From NCBI GenBank assembly GCA_033675265.1, contig JAUJYZ010001365.1, positions 1-64,000 of the forward strand: a stretch of DNA of 64,000 bases. The letters run 5' to 3'. The notes under the pieces were generated by a model. The model made no database searches, had not been told where the DNA came from, and was given only the letters and a program-made list of their open reading frames with translations. The DNA comes from Actinostola sp. cb2023 (taxonomy: Eukaryota > Cnidaria > Anthozoa > Actiniaria > Actinostolidae). A program made the translations under genes and the position numbers. Numbering within the stretch: position 1 is the first letter of the stretch; every line of letters begins with the position of its first letter. Shown here piece after piece: positions 46,320 to 57,779 of the stretch.

Positions 46320-46412
46320 TTTAATAAACGAGCAGGAGTGTTTTATCGGGATTAAAACCACGAGACGAAGCCGAGTGGTTTTAGAACCAATAAAACACGA
46401 TCTGCGAGGTTA
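46320..46412. mobile_element. Foldback MITE
   Basis: AGTGTTTTATCGGGATTAAA and TAGAACCAATAAAACAC form the arms around CCACGAGACGAAGCCGAGTGG. Confidence 0.65.
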
Positions 46413-47575
46413 TTGAATCGCTTACATACATACATATTGTTATGCCACGCTTTTCAAGCATTTTATATTTTTATTAATCAAGTAATTTTCAGTAACATCT
46501 TGTAAAGATCTATTTTTAATATTTGTCTTACAAGCTGATCACGTGTTATAGTATGTTTCAACGACAGTTAGGAAATCGGTATTCGATTGCGCCTAAGTAG
46601 TTGGAGTGGGATTAGGCAGGTCTCTGTAACAGGTATGACCTACGCGTTGCATACGCAATCTAAATTGAAGGCTACGGGATCGTACCGTTGCAGTATGACC
46701 GGTTCCCCCCACCAAGTACCTATGCAGAACAGTTATTCAAGTACATTAGTAATTGTAGGGAATAACAAAATGGAGTATGTAGAGTTTTTATGAAAAAGTT
46801 AGTTGTCACGTGGTCAGTCCGCACTTATTCTATTGGACAATAAAGTTGTAGTACTCTGTGAGCTAAAATACGATATAACCATGCAGGAACGCATTCCCTA
46901 CGGCTTCCTTAAATTGAGACAAAATATGCCAGTAACGGGTCCTTCATATGTCAGAAAAGTAACTGACTAAGGACCGGGGTACTGTCTGGTTGTATGGTAT
47001 AAAAAGCCACGAGAAACATTGTAAAATCAGAGAGAAGTTAGCGGTAAAATAAAGAAGCCAAGTACAGATCAACATTTGAGTAAGGTATGCTTCTACAACC
47101 TTGAGATCCTTTTAGTACGTAACAATACATACATACATACATCGTTTATTGTACCTCCCAAGCTTCAAAAACGATCTTCCAAAATAACTTTTATACATTT
47201 TCGAATGATTTCAGTAAACAACAGGAAGGTAAGCACAAACATAGCAGTATCGTGTTGCTTCTAACGCCTCACACATGCGCACCGATACTCTCAAAAAGTC
47301 CCACATTTGAACGATGGTCCGAAAGTATGACCTAGGAGGAATCTTTCCGGAAAACATTGATGTCGTCTCGTACAGGAAACTGGGAGGTCAATGATACGAC
47401 ACCAATATGAGACCTTCCCTTATTAGTATGGCCACTACTTTGATGGGCTTGGGCCTATTTGATCGGCCGTTGGAAAATAAAGGCGATATATGGTCGACAA
47501 TTCACTTCTAGAATTCTGTTCTTTTATATTTTCAATTGAAAATTGTTGCTTGGCTTATAGTTTTATATATAAATA
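46413..47575. other. Intron, no exon seen; (CATA)n at 47125-47142
   Basis: The frames at 46587-46793 and 47076-47264 have no domain. The CATACATACATACATC run followed by GTTTATTGTACCTCCCAAGC looks like a minus-strand retroelement tail. Confidence 0.4.
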
Positions 47576-47579
47576 GAAA

Positions 47580-47640
47580 AGCAAATGCTACACGAAGTTT
47601 CGATGTCACATACATCATTATCAAGAGAAACTAATGTACA
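47580..47640 (-). mobile_element. Penelope-type tail remnant
   Basis: The minus strand gives TCTTGATAATGATGTATGTG and ACATCGAAACTTCGTG, the tail motif with CGAAAC. Confidence 0.45.
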
Positions 47641-49990
47641 ATAATTTAAAATTGCTTTCTAACAAAACATTAACACATGGCGAACAATTTCATACAGTCA
47701 GCGGATGACATTGCTGGCGCGTAAATGACACGTTTTTATTCTAAGAAAACACTGGCCTTTTATCGTAAAATTAGAGCGATTGTGTGATATTACATTGCTT
47801 TTATTTTTGTCTATTGTTATTATAATACTGCAGATTAGCATATTTCGATATTTCGGAAGAGCGTTCGCAAGGTGGAATGCACAAGAGAAGGTGACAAACT
47901 AGAACAAAAGAGCTGCATATGATGAATCAACAACTTACAACTACTAAAACTGGTTGAAAAATGTTCTGATTTGAAGCTTATATTTGGCGGCCTTAAATTG
48001 TTTCAATGAGCTTGATTTTACAAGAACATCTCAGCTACAATCTAAATTTGAGCATAGTCAATTTTAAACAAAATTTACCGACGGTATTTTTAATTATGAC
48101 TTTTTTAGTAAAAATAGAACGAATGGTGGACAATAAATGCAAAATAAACACCTCATCGTGTATGACTTGAGCTCACATTTTCCGATATCATTGCAAGCGA
48201 TTTCTCTCAACTTTTCCAGAAAAGTAGTTCAATATCATTACAACAATTCAAGTCTAAAATTGAGTTTTGATGCGCCCGATTTACTTGGATTTCAGTTGAA
48301 TGATTTAATTACTTTATTTACGCTTGAATTATATACTCAAAACATTTCATCGAAGATATCTCACAAACGCTCTCACATAATTTGCTTGTATTCACTATAA
48401 CTAGAGACAATTATGCCCACTATAAGATCACAAGAACATTTCCCAAAAATAACCCCCTAGAATCTATAGAAATCGAGAATATGTAAAAAGAGGAATTCTC
48501 TCTCAGCGTTGCCATAGTAACGCCGATCTCCATAAAACATACTTCATCAGAAACTTTGATCATTCTGTAACAAGGTTGTAATACTCAATTTACCAATAGA
48601 TCGTTCACAAACGAACAATTGTGTTTCAAACGCAAGAGGTATCGCTACGGAAAAAAAAACAAAAGGACAACAATGGGATAATCACCGAAAAACTACCAAG
48701 TTGTAAACGATTTGGGAACAACCAAAGAGGACATTTTCAGCGATTTTAATATGGAGTTATTTGAAATGGACACTTGAACTTTCGAATCAGACTTGTGGAA
48801 AGAAGCTCGAACTCCTGAAAAATGTTCTGAACTACAATAACTGTACGGCATCTCGGGTCAGTTACAAAGACAGTATGGCGGATGCTTAGCTAATTATACC
48901 TATTTTTCAACGGACTTGGGAACAATGTTAGGCATATTCCACATGAGAGAAACACTAACCATGGGCGAGACGAAGTATGAAAGAATGATTTGGGACTTGT
49001 GGAGATTGAGGAACCGTAATGATATAAAGAGGTACGACAAATATTGAATGAAAATGCACTGTTTTCTCTGTAATTTTGAAGTGACCCGTAGTTGAATACG
49101 AGTGAGCATTGCGCATGCTCGCGGCCATGGTGTATGAAATTGTTCGCCATTCTTCTTTTTTTTATTTATTACTCGGACACTTCCGGAGGAAGTCCGAGTT
49201 ATAACATGCGCTTTCTTTTGTATTTATATTTTTCTTCGTAGTACACGGGCAAAATGCGAAGAATGTGATCGTATCGGTCAGGAATGTCTGTTTCACGGTT
49301 TCGATTGGCTGAAAACGGGGGTGATGATACCCGAACGCCTAATGAAGTAATTCTATGCTGAAACGGGTCAAATAATTTTCGAGCGTATATCAAACTAAAT
49401 CCGAAGTATTGTTCGCTCTAGGGTTATCGTTAATAGAAGTTATATATCATCGTTCCACGACTACCGACTAGAAGTGCTGTGTAGAAGCTCGTGCTGTATC
49501 ACTACGAAATTCGATCACTTGTCTGAAACTTCAGTTGTCTTGCTACGGGACGCGTCTTGGTTTAATTTGGTTATAACATTTAGGGATTAAGCCTACAGGC
49601 ATATCATTTCGGCTACTGCATTATCCTTTTTAATAATGGCCGAGTATACGTTCATTGATCGTCTTGTTACTATTATTATTGTACTTTTGTTTACAATATA
49701 TAATTTTTTTTTACAATGACACCGTTTAGTATTAAATATATAGATATGATATAATAATTACAATTGATAATAATTACATACACACACACAAAGAGAAATA
49801 GAGAAATAAAATAAAAATGTCTTTTTTTTATATATAGGGCGAGTAAAATAATTAATTAATAAAAACAAAAAGGAACAACAATTCATTCAAAGTTCATTTC
49901 TAGCCATTTTTCCTTATAACTATTCATGTCTCCATTTTTTGCAAAAATATTTGTTTCAGTATCTTGCGGCTTACATTGAACTATTTTACC
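47641..49990. other. Intron, no exon seen; hairpin at 49172-49200
   Basis: An 87-codon plus frame at 48137-48400 and short minus frames have no recognised domain. AT-rich sequence with a CACACACACA run near 49780. Confidence 0.4.
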
Positions 49991-49995
49991 ATTAA

Positions 49996-50925
49996 AGGGG
50001 CTATGTCATCCGTGGCGCATGCGCGGTCGATAAGCTCTATCTTGAAAACACTGGCCCAATGTTTTCAAGTTTCACCCGTGAGATAGCGTTGTTCATTAAA
50101 CCATGTAAATCTTTGTAATCTTTTGAACTGGCTGTGGAGTGACCGTTTCGAATTAGTCTTTGGACATCCTCCATTAGTCGGAGGATAATATTTTGAGTAT
50201 TATTGGACAATGAGGGATGATAATGAGAGTTGTTCAACAACCAAAACAAATTTCATGGCGGCCGTCGAAGCGGCAGTGGAAGGAGAAGACTCAGTATAAG
50301 TCAGTCAAAGAAAGAAATAGAGACTACCAGAAGACACACAGCCGTTGATGGTTACCTGCTGCGGTTTCTACATCCTGTAACAGAACTAAGTTTCGTACTG
50401 GATATCGTTCAGACGATTCATTTGCCCTTCATCTTCTTACGATAGAGGAGCGACTGATCTCGAAGGATAGTCTTGCATGGACAAACACGCGAACTCTCAG
50501 TCGTTCTGCGTGAACATATGTAGTTTTTCAGGTGCATGGTTCATTCGTCTATATAGTATGAAGGAAAAAAAACAACAAATAAAGGTCATCACCTGATAGT
50601 GACATAACTTACTGACCGGAATGTTGTTCGAAAGTAAGTCACAACATCGATCATTTCAATTGAAAATTATAAAAAATATCCTCACCTCAGTCTGTTCAGT
50701 TCCCGATGCAGTCTCCATTGCTTATAAAATCGTCTATATGAGACTGTTAGCAGGGAAGAAGCTTGCAGATAGGTTTTAGAATTCCGATAATCACGCTAAA
50801 CATTCACGGCGGCAAAACATCACGCTTCAACTGTCAAAGTTTTAATGTGACATCGCATGCTAATTTATGCTAATTTAAAAAAAATTGGCACTTAGTGCGC
50901 AGACTCCCCAGGTGACATAGCCCCT
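49996..50925. mobile_element. TIR element (930 bp), TTAA target duplication
   Basis: AGGGGCTATGTCA at the left and TGACATAGCCCCT at the right are perfect inverted 13-mers, each directly flanked by TTAA (49992-49995 and 50926-50929). TTAA duplications are typical of piggyBac and Kolobok superfamilies. A minus frame at 50249-50037 and a basic plus frame at 50230-50445 lie inside, but no transposase motif is visible, so it is non-autonomous. Confidence 0.8.
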
Positions 50926-51082
50926 TTAACATCTGCTTGAGTTCTATGTGTCATTTAATTTATTTGCCGATATTTTTTTTTCTGGAATCTACCCAATCGC
51001 AATATGTTTCTCTCCAGATCGAATTTGGTGCCGTATAGGGCCAATTCTCACTTATTATGAAAATATCTTAAAATCTACTGTA

Positions 51083-51265
51083 AAACTAGTACTTTACGGG
51101 ATCTTTCTGGATTGCCAACTCGTTTTATTAATCTTTGTACCAGTGTAGCTAATTACAAGCGTTGCCAGAGATCGTACACAGGCTGAGGCAGAGCCAAGTC
51201 GACCAGAAAGACTTTCCGGCTTAGTAGGTGTGGTTGTCAGAAGGAATTCCTTACTCCTCCACGTT
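51083..51265 (+). repeat. Dispersed repeat, copy 1 (empty site)
   Basis: ACTAGTACTTTACGGGATCT to GTTGTCAGAAGGAATTCCTT is shared with 55440-55675 in the same orientation. Here TAGGTGTGGTTGTCAGAAGG is uninterrupted, whereas the other copy carries a small insertion at that point. Confidence 0.8.
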
Positions 51266-52845
51266 CCTAACTTAGGTCTGTACTTTCAAGCACGACCTGA
51301 ACTACAACCTCAGTCTTGGTTCGTAACTAGTACAAGATATCTAGAGAGTGCGCGCAAGATATGTATAATCGACAGTCCTTATATTATAGCGAAACCTAAT
51401 CTTATCTTCTATTTATATTATATTATTATTATTTACATCACGTGCCTAGACAAAGATAAACCGTTGGTGGTCTATCCTAAATTATTTGGTTAAATAATAG
51501 GATTTATATCGTACAGGAAACTACTTGATGATCTCATGACTACAACAGTCTCGGTTACTAGCTTAATAATATAGATGCAAAAATGACTTGATGATGATTG
51601 GCTGAGAGCTGTGCAGTTCAAGTGTAACCGTACCAGTGCAAAAATCTGTAATACCAGTGCAAATTACAAAATTTTAAGGATCCTGATTAGCTAAAATACA
51701 ATGGAAAATGATATTAGCCAATCACGTTGTAGTAAATCACATCACATTGCAGTGGTTTCCATGGCAATAGAAAATTCACAGAAAATCAAGAAATTCAAGA
51801 TGGCGGACCTTTGCCGAAAAAGGGTTCAAAACCGCTGCCAAACTCACTGGACATATCAAACTCATTGTAACATTTGCCTCTAATTAGTTTCCATGCCCAG
51901 GCCCCCTCTCTGACATGCCGTATAAACAAAATCAAAATCACGTAAAATTTACAACATTTTGTGATTTTACTCGAAAAGTTCGTGAATGACAACCTTTTTA
52001 CCTGTGAATTCATAATATATATAATATCTTAGCTGTAATATAAGATAGTTTTGAAAGTGACAGCTTTACAATTTAATGGGTCAAAATAGATTTAGAAGAG
52101 CTCGGTTGTAGCGATTTTCACAAGAAAGCGTGCCTTGTCGTCACGGTCAGACGGGGATAACTGTGTTTAAACTCTAATACGTATGCTCCAAACGCATTTT
52201 TACCGCGAAAATCGGATTCAGCGATAAATTTCCTTTATTTTGGTATAATATTCACGTATATTACGATTAATTTCAATGGGGCAAACTTCCAAAGTCTATA
52301 GGTCTTTCCATGAATTGTTGATCGTCTTTTGTGTGTCGGTGGAGGCATTTGGAGCCGAGAGTTTCAAGGCGCAAATGGAGATTATTTGAGCAATACACGT
52401 AGCGTTGCACTCTATTCGTCGAAGCGATCGCTGTAACCAACACAGTGAAGTTTTACTCGATTGCCGGCTATTTCCACGACTGTGCGAGATACTGTACGCT
52501 AGCTAAAGCAAATGTTCAAATTTATGGGCAATGAGTTTGATATGATCCATTTTCTACAGTACAAAAGGCAGAAAGAAGGCGAAAGAAGGACTCGCTGCCT
52601 GTTATTCTGGAGTTAGTAAGCACCAAAAACAACATGTTTACCATTTTATAGACTCGACATGAAAGTTGACGGGGGAGCCTTGATTAGAAAGGAAAACTGT
52701 GATAAATGAAGAACATTGTTGGTCTTGTAAGCAAAAGGTTCTTCAAACTTCTACAAATTAATGAAATATTCAACTTGGGTTTGAGTGGTCAGGAAAGGAA
52801 TCATGAATATGCAGTGATTTACAGTAAGTTTAGTCGAATTGATCT
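51266..52845. other. Intron, no exon seen
   Basis: No domain-bearing frame is present. A duplicated AGTGCAAA motif lies near 51630-51665. The rest looks unique. Confidence 0.4.
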
Positions 52846-53735
52846 CCATATCAATATCATTGAACATTTGCTCCCGTTGGGATCCAGTATCACGCGGACA
52901 ACGTTTTTGTTAATGCGGTTGCGCAAAATGATTGAATTACAAAGGTGTTTTGTTTACTAAAGCACGTTTGAGGCCCGATTGATCCAACAATTTGTTCTGT
53001 GGCCGCTAAATAAAGCAGATTCGGACGTGACTGGTTTATCATTTCTCAATTCATCTTTTTCCTTTGACAATGTGTAAATCAGGTAGCTAAAATATAAAAG
53101 AGGATGGCCGTGGTAAGCTGCATATGTTTCCTCAACAGGGGAAAATATATCAAAAATTCGAACTTACTTATTGATCTCGTGTGTAAATATTGGAAATTGC
53201 CTTCAAAAAGCGTCCTTTCCGAGCCATAATTTATTTACGAATTTCCCTATGTAGCTTCTACATACAGATCCGGATACAGAGCACCAATATGATGTTCACT
53301 ATTACCAAAAAAATAATTTTAGATTTCATTTTGCCGCAGCTTAATTAAGTCAATATACATATATTTTATATCAAAATGCGCGTAAAATTATAGAGTATTA
53401 GAATCTGGTGGTAGGTTTTTGATTGACACAATTCCCAAGCGATTGAGAGGGATTTTGTGTGCAGCGTATGTCACTCTCTCCCATACCTCTTCAGATATTT
53501 CAGTTCGATCGATTTTGAAGAAACGAGAAATGCCGCGGTGAAACATATTAATTTTTGCTTGAATTTCCAGCGTACTGATTCCTTACATATTCATATTTTA
53601 TATTTTGCTGGTAGGTTTTTTGTTTTTATTTTAACAATGCAGTAAAAAGCAAAAATATATCAAAATCATGCTGTTTTTATAGATAGACCGCCGTCGCCTC
53701 ATCTCCATATGTGAAACAATGACCTTTTGTATAAC
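52846..53735 (+). repeat. Dispersed 0.9-kb repeat, copy B
   Basis: Same orientation as copy A at 38090-38985, with indels scattered along the length (for example TTGCGCAAAATGATTGAAT present only here). Both copies lie in introns of the same minus-strand gene. Confidence 0.8.
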
Positions 53736-54129
53736 ATAAGTTTGATATGCTGATTGCTTGAATGATTTCAGTCAATTAAAACTGAAGATCAAACTTTTGA
53801 GCTTTTGAGTTATGTACTCGTTTCAACTTTCTAAAATCGATGGACAGCCTTTGTACCTATTACTGTTTGTTGCTGTAATCAGTATGTAGGGATTGTTGTG
53901 TTTGTAGTGTCGATTAATTTACTGATAATTAATGTCAAATAAACGAGTACTTCGCTTGTACGTGCATACTTGTCAACATTTGTCTTTAGCTGTCTAATTT
54001 TCGCTAAATTTTTGCATCTATATTATTTTAATAAATAAAATAATTACTTATTTACCTCTACAAATTAATGCTTGTAAATAACTTGCAAAATCATTAAAAA
54101 ATACATCTATGATTAACAAGTGCACAATT

Positions 54130-54225
54130 CTTGGGTTGCGTCATAGCCGCCATGTTGGATGACAAAGCATTCCTCATTCTAACTTCTCTTGTTAGATATC
54201 ATCCATCATGGCGGCTGTTTCGAAT
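54130..54225. repeat. Short inverted repeat with CCGCCATGTTGGATG
   Basis: GCCGCCATGTTGGATGA and TCATCCATCATGGCGGC pair imperfectly, flanking AACTTCTCTTGTTAG. Confidence 0.55.
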
Positions 54226-54323
54226 TCATTGTTATTTATATCTCAAGATAGCATGCAACTTAGAGCCCAATTGGCGATTTGTATAAGAATAACAAGAACC
54301 TTTATTGTAGTTGTTGGACTCAC

Positions 54324-54372
54324 CTGATGTCTTTGTCGTGGCCATCTAGAGCCCAGTAAAAGTTGCCTGGTG
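54324..54372 (-). CDS. PAN/lectin gene micro-exon (49 nt) opening the laminin-G-like domain
   Basis: The minus acceptor is TTGCTTCAACAG and the donor is ATCAG|GTGAGTCC, both near consensus. With one base from 55147 it reads APGNFYWALDGHDKDI and leaves AG, completed by G at 45890. Phases 1 in and 2 out match both neighbours exactly. YWxLDG is the usual opening strand of LamG-like domains. The exon is too short to be seen by frame length alone; the phase agreement is the main evidence. Confidence 0.8.
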
Positions 54373-55146
54373 CTGTTGAAGCAAATAAGAACCATAAACG
54401 ACAACAAGAAAACTGCAAACTGTCAATCGTTATCATTAATTTATTTAGATTTAGCGGTTAAAATATGTACATTTGATGGGATTGATGTATTTCTCATTCA
54501 CATCAATGGCGGAAAGCCATTCCAGTCAGTCTATGGTTTTTGGCGCTCGATAAGCGCATTCTTATAAAACCTGATATCCTCTTTTAAGAGGATTGAAGGG
54601 GAACTGAAGATATAATTTATTTTCGCAACAAAGTTAGATATTTCTTGTACTAGCATTACTTGAGTATTATTTTTTGGGAATCTTTCTTAGATATCAACGT
54701 AATGTACGTTCAATATGGAATATCATCCGCCATTTTGCCGTTTTACCGTCGGCTCAGATCTGTTTGTTTGTGACATCGTTTTAGGGGAATATTAAAATCC
54801 GTTCACAACATTCTCTCGGGTACAAGAAAATACAATGCACTTATAATTACTCTACATTGTGATTGCACTTTCCCTTAGGATAGACGTCTATTATGGGGAA
54901 TAATTACTGAAGTGAGCCGCGATCATTTCAGCGGTAATCTATGTCATTTTACGATTAAAACTCAAGTTTCTTCTCCATAAAATTAACTACAATTGAAAAT
55001 TATTTTTCAGAAAATGAATGTACACAACATTATCTTTGTTTTTATCGAAATATAAATTTTGGCTACAGTTCTCCTTTAAAATTAAAATTCAGAACATATT
55101 TCCGCTTCCTAAAATCGGCAATTCCATAATGCGTTTGATATTTTAC

Positions 55147-55335
55147 CTCTGTTTTCTGTGTCCTGTAATTCCTTTGCCACCACTTCGTAGACAAAACCAT
55201 CTTTGTAGGCGCTGTTGATCGAAACAAGATTACCACCGATAGACTTACAGTGAGCCTCAGCTTCATTCCAGGTTTTATTTTCCTTGAAGAACTTAAGACT
55301 CGATGAGTCGAGACGGAACCATCCATCTTGCAAAA
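55147..55335 (-). CDS. PAN/lectin gene exon: C-type lectin N-half
   Basis: The minus acceptor is TCCATTGTTGTCAACAG and the donor is AGAG|GTAAAAT, phase 1 at both ends (189 nt). It reads DGWFRLDSSSLKFFKENKTW, NEAEAHCKSIGGNLVSINSA and ends KELQDTENR. W..A...C...GG.LVSI is the diagnostic first half of a C-type lectin-like domain. The split just before the WIGL strand is where the C-half at 36654 takes up. The PAN exon ends in phase 0, so a linking exon of length 3n+1 between 55336 and 56404 is missing from this model. Confidence 0.87.
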
Positions 55336-55439
55336 CTGTTGACAACAATGGAAAAGTTAAGCGTCTTCTACTTTTAAAGGATTCGCCACAGTTTAAGACT
55401 GAACTAGTAAGAGAATACTCGGATTCTCCACCAATGTAA

Positions 55440-55675
55440 GACTAGTACTTTACGGGATCTTTCTGGATTGCCAACTCGTTTATTAATCTTTGTACCAGTG
55501 TAGTTAATTACAAACTTTGCGAGAGATCGTACGCAAACTGAGGCGGAGCCAATAAATATTTTCCTTAGTAGGTGTGGGGAGTGGACATAACGCTGAACCC
55601 TAGTACATCGACTATAGGGGGTCAGCGGTATGTCCACTCCCAGTTGGTGTGGTTGTCAGAAGGAATTCCTTACTT
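55440..55675 (+). repeat. Dispersed repeat, copy 2 (with small insertion)
   Basis: It matches 51083-51265 and is interrupted at 55578-55645 by a small foldback. Elsewhere the copies differ by scattered substitutions and short indels. Confidence 0.8.
55578..55645. mobile_element. 68-bp foldback insertion with target duplication
   Basis: GGAGTGGACATA at the left and TATGTCCACTCC at the right are perfect inverted ends. GGTGTGG flanks both sides (55571-55577, 55646-55652), while copy 1 of the host repeat has it once (near 51227). This is a direct filled-site/empty-site pair. A 7- to 8-bp duplication suits a hAT-like mover. Confidence 0.8.
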
Positions 55676-56404
55676 GTCTATGTAAAGTATATCGGGTACA
55701 TATATGTTAGATTTAAGTAGCCGTGTGTCTTGTACAATTCATGATTAAACGAGGCAGATTATTATCGATTGCGGCTCGGTAAATATGCACCACTACTCAG
55801 CGACACTGAGGGGAATAATTGTTAACTGGTATCAGTGATTCATAACCGATAAGTTTTTTCTGGGATGTGACATGATATTCAGTTAGTTGTAGTAATTTGT
55901 AATGTGATACACACTGTCACGCAAGACACTAGTGATTCTACCTGTCATATGATCCCAATATAATATACGACACATATATAATATATAATATATGTACCCG
56001 ATGATCCTAATAAAGAACATAGGAATCATTACAGGAAGAATAATATATTTATAAATGTACTTCTGAAATGCAGCTGCTGCATATACTGTACATGTTGGCC
56101 TTCTGATTGGGTACGTATTTACCCATAATACTTTGCATACAGTGTCCATTCACCCCTGAACACAATGGCTACTTGTCTAACAAAAGGTTTCATTTAATCC
56201 GCCGTGTGAATAAACTGATAATTTAACTCGTACTTATCCATACATTGTTTGTTTCTACATTGGTTTGTTCTACAGTTTTCTTGACCGACCTCCTATCAGA
56301 ATTAATATTAATGTTATTAACATAATTAAAAAGGAAGACAACCGGGTCTCGGCAAAAATGAAAAACGTCAACTGAGATTATCTGTTTTCTTGCGAGTCAC
56401 TTAC

Positions 56405-56716
56405 CGCCATTTCATGGTAAACAGACCCAGCTCTATCTACCAGGCCCCCTGCTGCAAGCTTGGTCGAGTTATTCAGGTCACATTCATACGACATTCCATA
56501 AAGCATACGAACGTTGAGGGAGAAACATTTTGGAAGCCACACACACTCTTTCCAACACAGATCTTCTAAACCTTTGGTGACGGTCTTGATCACGTGGCTT
56601 GCTAGTTCCATGCCCTCTGTTTTGACAAACTTGTACGCATCACATGATTCCGAGAAAGAATGGGAGAGACTCAGTATCAAGAATGCTATGGATAAGGAGG
56701 CTCTTAGATGACCCAT
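56405..56716 (-). CDS. Secreted PAN/lectin/laminin-G protein, first exon: signal peptide and PAN/apple domain
   Basis: The start chosen is the ATG at 56716: MGHLRASLSIAFLILSLSHS is a good signal peptide (basic n-region, hydrophobic core, likely cut near SFSES). The upstream in-frame ATG at 56749 would place 11 residues ahead of it. Then comes a PAN/apple-like domain: C at SESCDAY, LCWKECVWLPKCFSLNV with three cysteines, YECDLNNSTK with one. This spacing (CxxxCxxxxxCxxxxx...YxCxLNN) is typical. PAN domains mediate protein or sugar binding outside the cell. The donor ATGGCG|GTAAGT (56404) gives phase 0. The gene then runs 20 kb leftward on the minus strand. Confidence 0.85.
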
Positions 56717-56783
56717 TCTTGGTCCTTTGTAAATAACAACAATAAACAAGCGAATGAGTAAAAATTAGTTACAAGCAATTATA

Positions 56784-56792
56784 CTTATATAT
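56784..56792 (-). promoter_or_regulatory. Possible TATA box of the PAN/lectin gene
   Basis: ATATATAAG on the minus strand lies about 70 bp before the chosen ATG at 56716. The position fits a TATA box with a short 5' UTR, but the region is AT-rich and the match could be chance. Confidence 0.3.
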
Positions 56793-56844
56793 CTTGACAC
56801 TCATTTATTTGTTTGGGTTTTGTTCGTTGATATATTTATTTAAT

Positions 56845-56847
56845 TGC

Positions 56848-56885
<38 letters not shown>

Positions 56886-57022
56886 AGTTTGTTCGAGTGA
56901 TTGATTGACTGATTGATTGATTGATTGATCCATTGATTGATATATTGTTCGAATTGATTGATTGATTGATTGACTGATTGATTGATTGATTGATTTTTTA
57001 TTGATTGATTGATTGATTGATT
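56845..57022. repeat. (GATT)n microsatellite with interruptions
   Basis: GATTGATTGATTGATT blocks broken by TAGTTTGTTCGAG and TATATTGTTCG segments that themselves recur once, so the array is a small compound repeat. It begins about 130 bp upstream of the PAN/lectin start codon. Confidence 0.95.
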
Positions 57023-57424
57023 TTGTTTCTTTGTTTCTTTGTTTGTTTATTTAAAACGTTACACAACCAGCTCTGACAACAACACAGTGAAGTGTTCGGG
57101 AGTTCTTAATTAGGGACTTTAAAGCATCGAGGACTGTGACGTGAGAACGACGAAGTTCGAATAAAGTGTTTTGTTGTCTATTGTTTTCATATTTGTTTCT
57201 TTTTTCGTGTTTTCACTAATTAAATTTGCGCCCTCTTTGATGATTGACATTGTCTTTTTGTGGTCCGGTTGACTAAAAACAACTATCTGCACAAATATCG
57301 AACTAAAGTTCTCGTTCTCTTTACAACGTCAAACATAGGCATTTCACGTTGTAGTTAAGCACTCGACGCCTGAAGTAAGACCAAATCGAGATCATATTTC
57401 AAACATTCCAACAAGAAGTTATTA

Positions 57425-57445
57425 ATAATAATAAACTTTATTTTA
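57425..57445 (-). terminator. Possible polyadenylation signal
   Basis: AATAAA on the minus strand lies within GTAAAATAAAGTTTATT. It is about 140 bp past the stop codon at 57581, as expected for a 3' UTR end. The neighbouring AATAATAATAA could equally be a retroelement tail. Confidence 0.3.
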
Positions 57446-57580
57446 CAAGGGAAAGACATATTACAGCTTCAGCTGAAAAACTTATGGCCCTTCTAATCTA
57501 AAAATAGAAATATAATCTTAAAAAATATATATATAAATATATATCCTAATATCTATCTATATTGAATGTTGTCATTAGCG

Positions 57581-57757
57581 TTATAGTTTCTCTGCCGTCG
57601 TCCTCACGTCCCCGTCCTCGATGCTTAAAGTCCCTATTAGCTCATTTATAACCACCGCAGTGCATTTCAGTCCTTCTTTTGTGTTCAGGGGTACGCGTAC
57701 GGAGAGGTGGTGGAAGGACAGTGCAGGAAAGGCATCCTTGGGAACACACTCTAAGAC
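57581..57757 (-). CDS. Possible 3' terminal exon of an unidentified minus-strand gene
   Basis: An acceptor-like TTGTTTTTTTTGGGGGAAATAG precedes it in minus sense. The frame then reads LECVPKDAFPALSFHHLSVR, VPLNTKEGLKCTAVVINELI and ends VRTTAEKL, stop at 57581. The composition looks protein-like and the codons are balanced, but I do not recognise the family. No upstream exon was found to the right. It could also be the 3' coding end of a retroelement, since AAT-rich sequence follows. Confidence 0.3.
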   Translation of the reverse strand, partial: VLECVPKDAFPALSFHHLSVRVPLNTKEGLKCTAVVINELIGTLSIEDGDVRTTAEKL

Positions 57758-57779
57758 TATTTCCCCCAAAAAAAACAAT

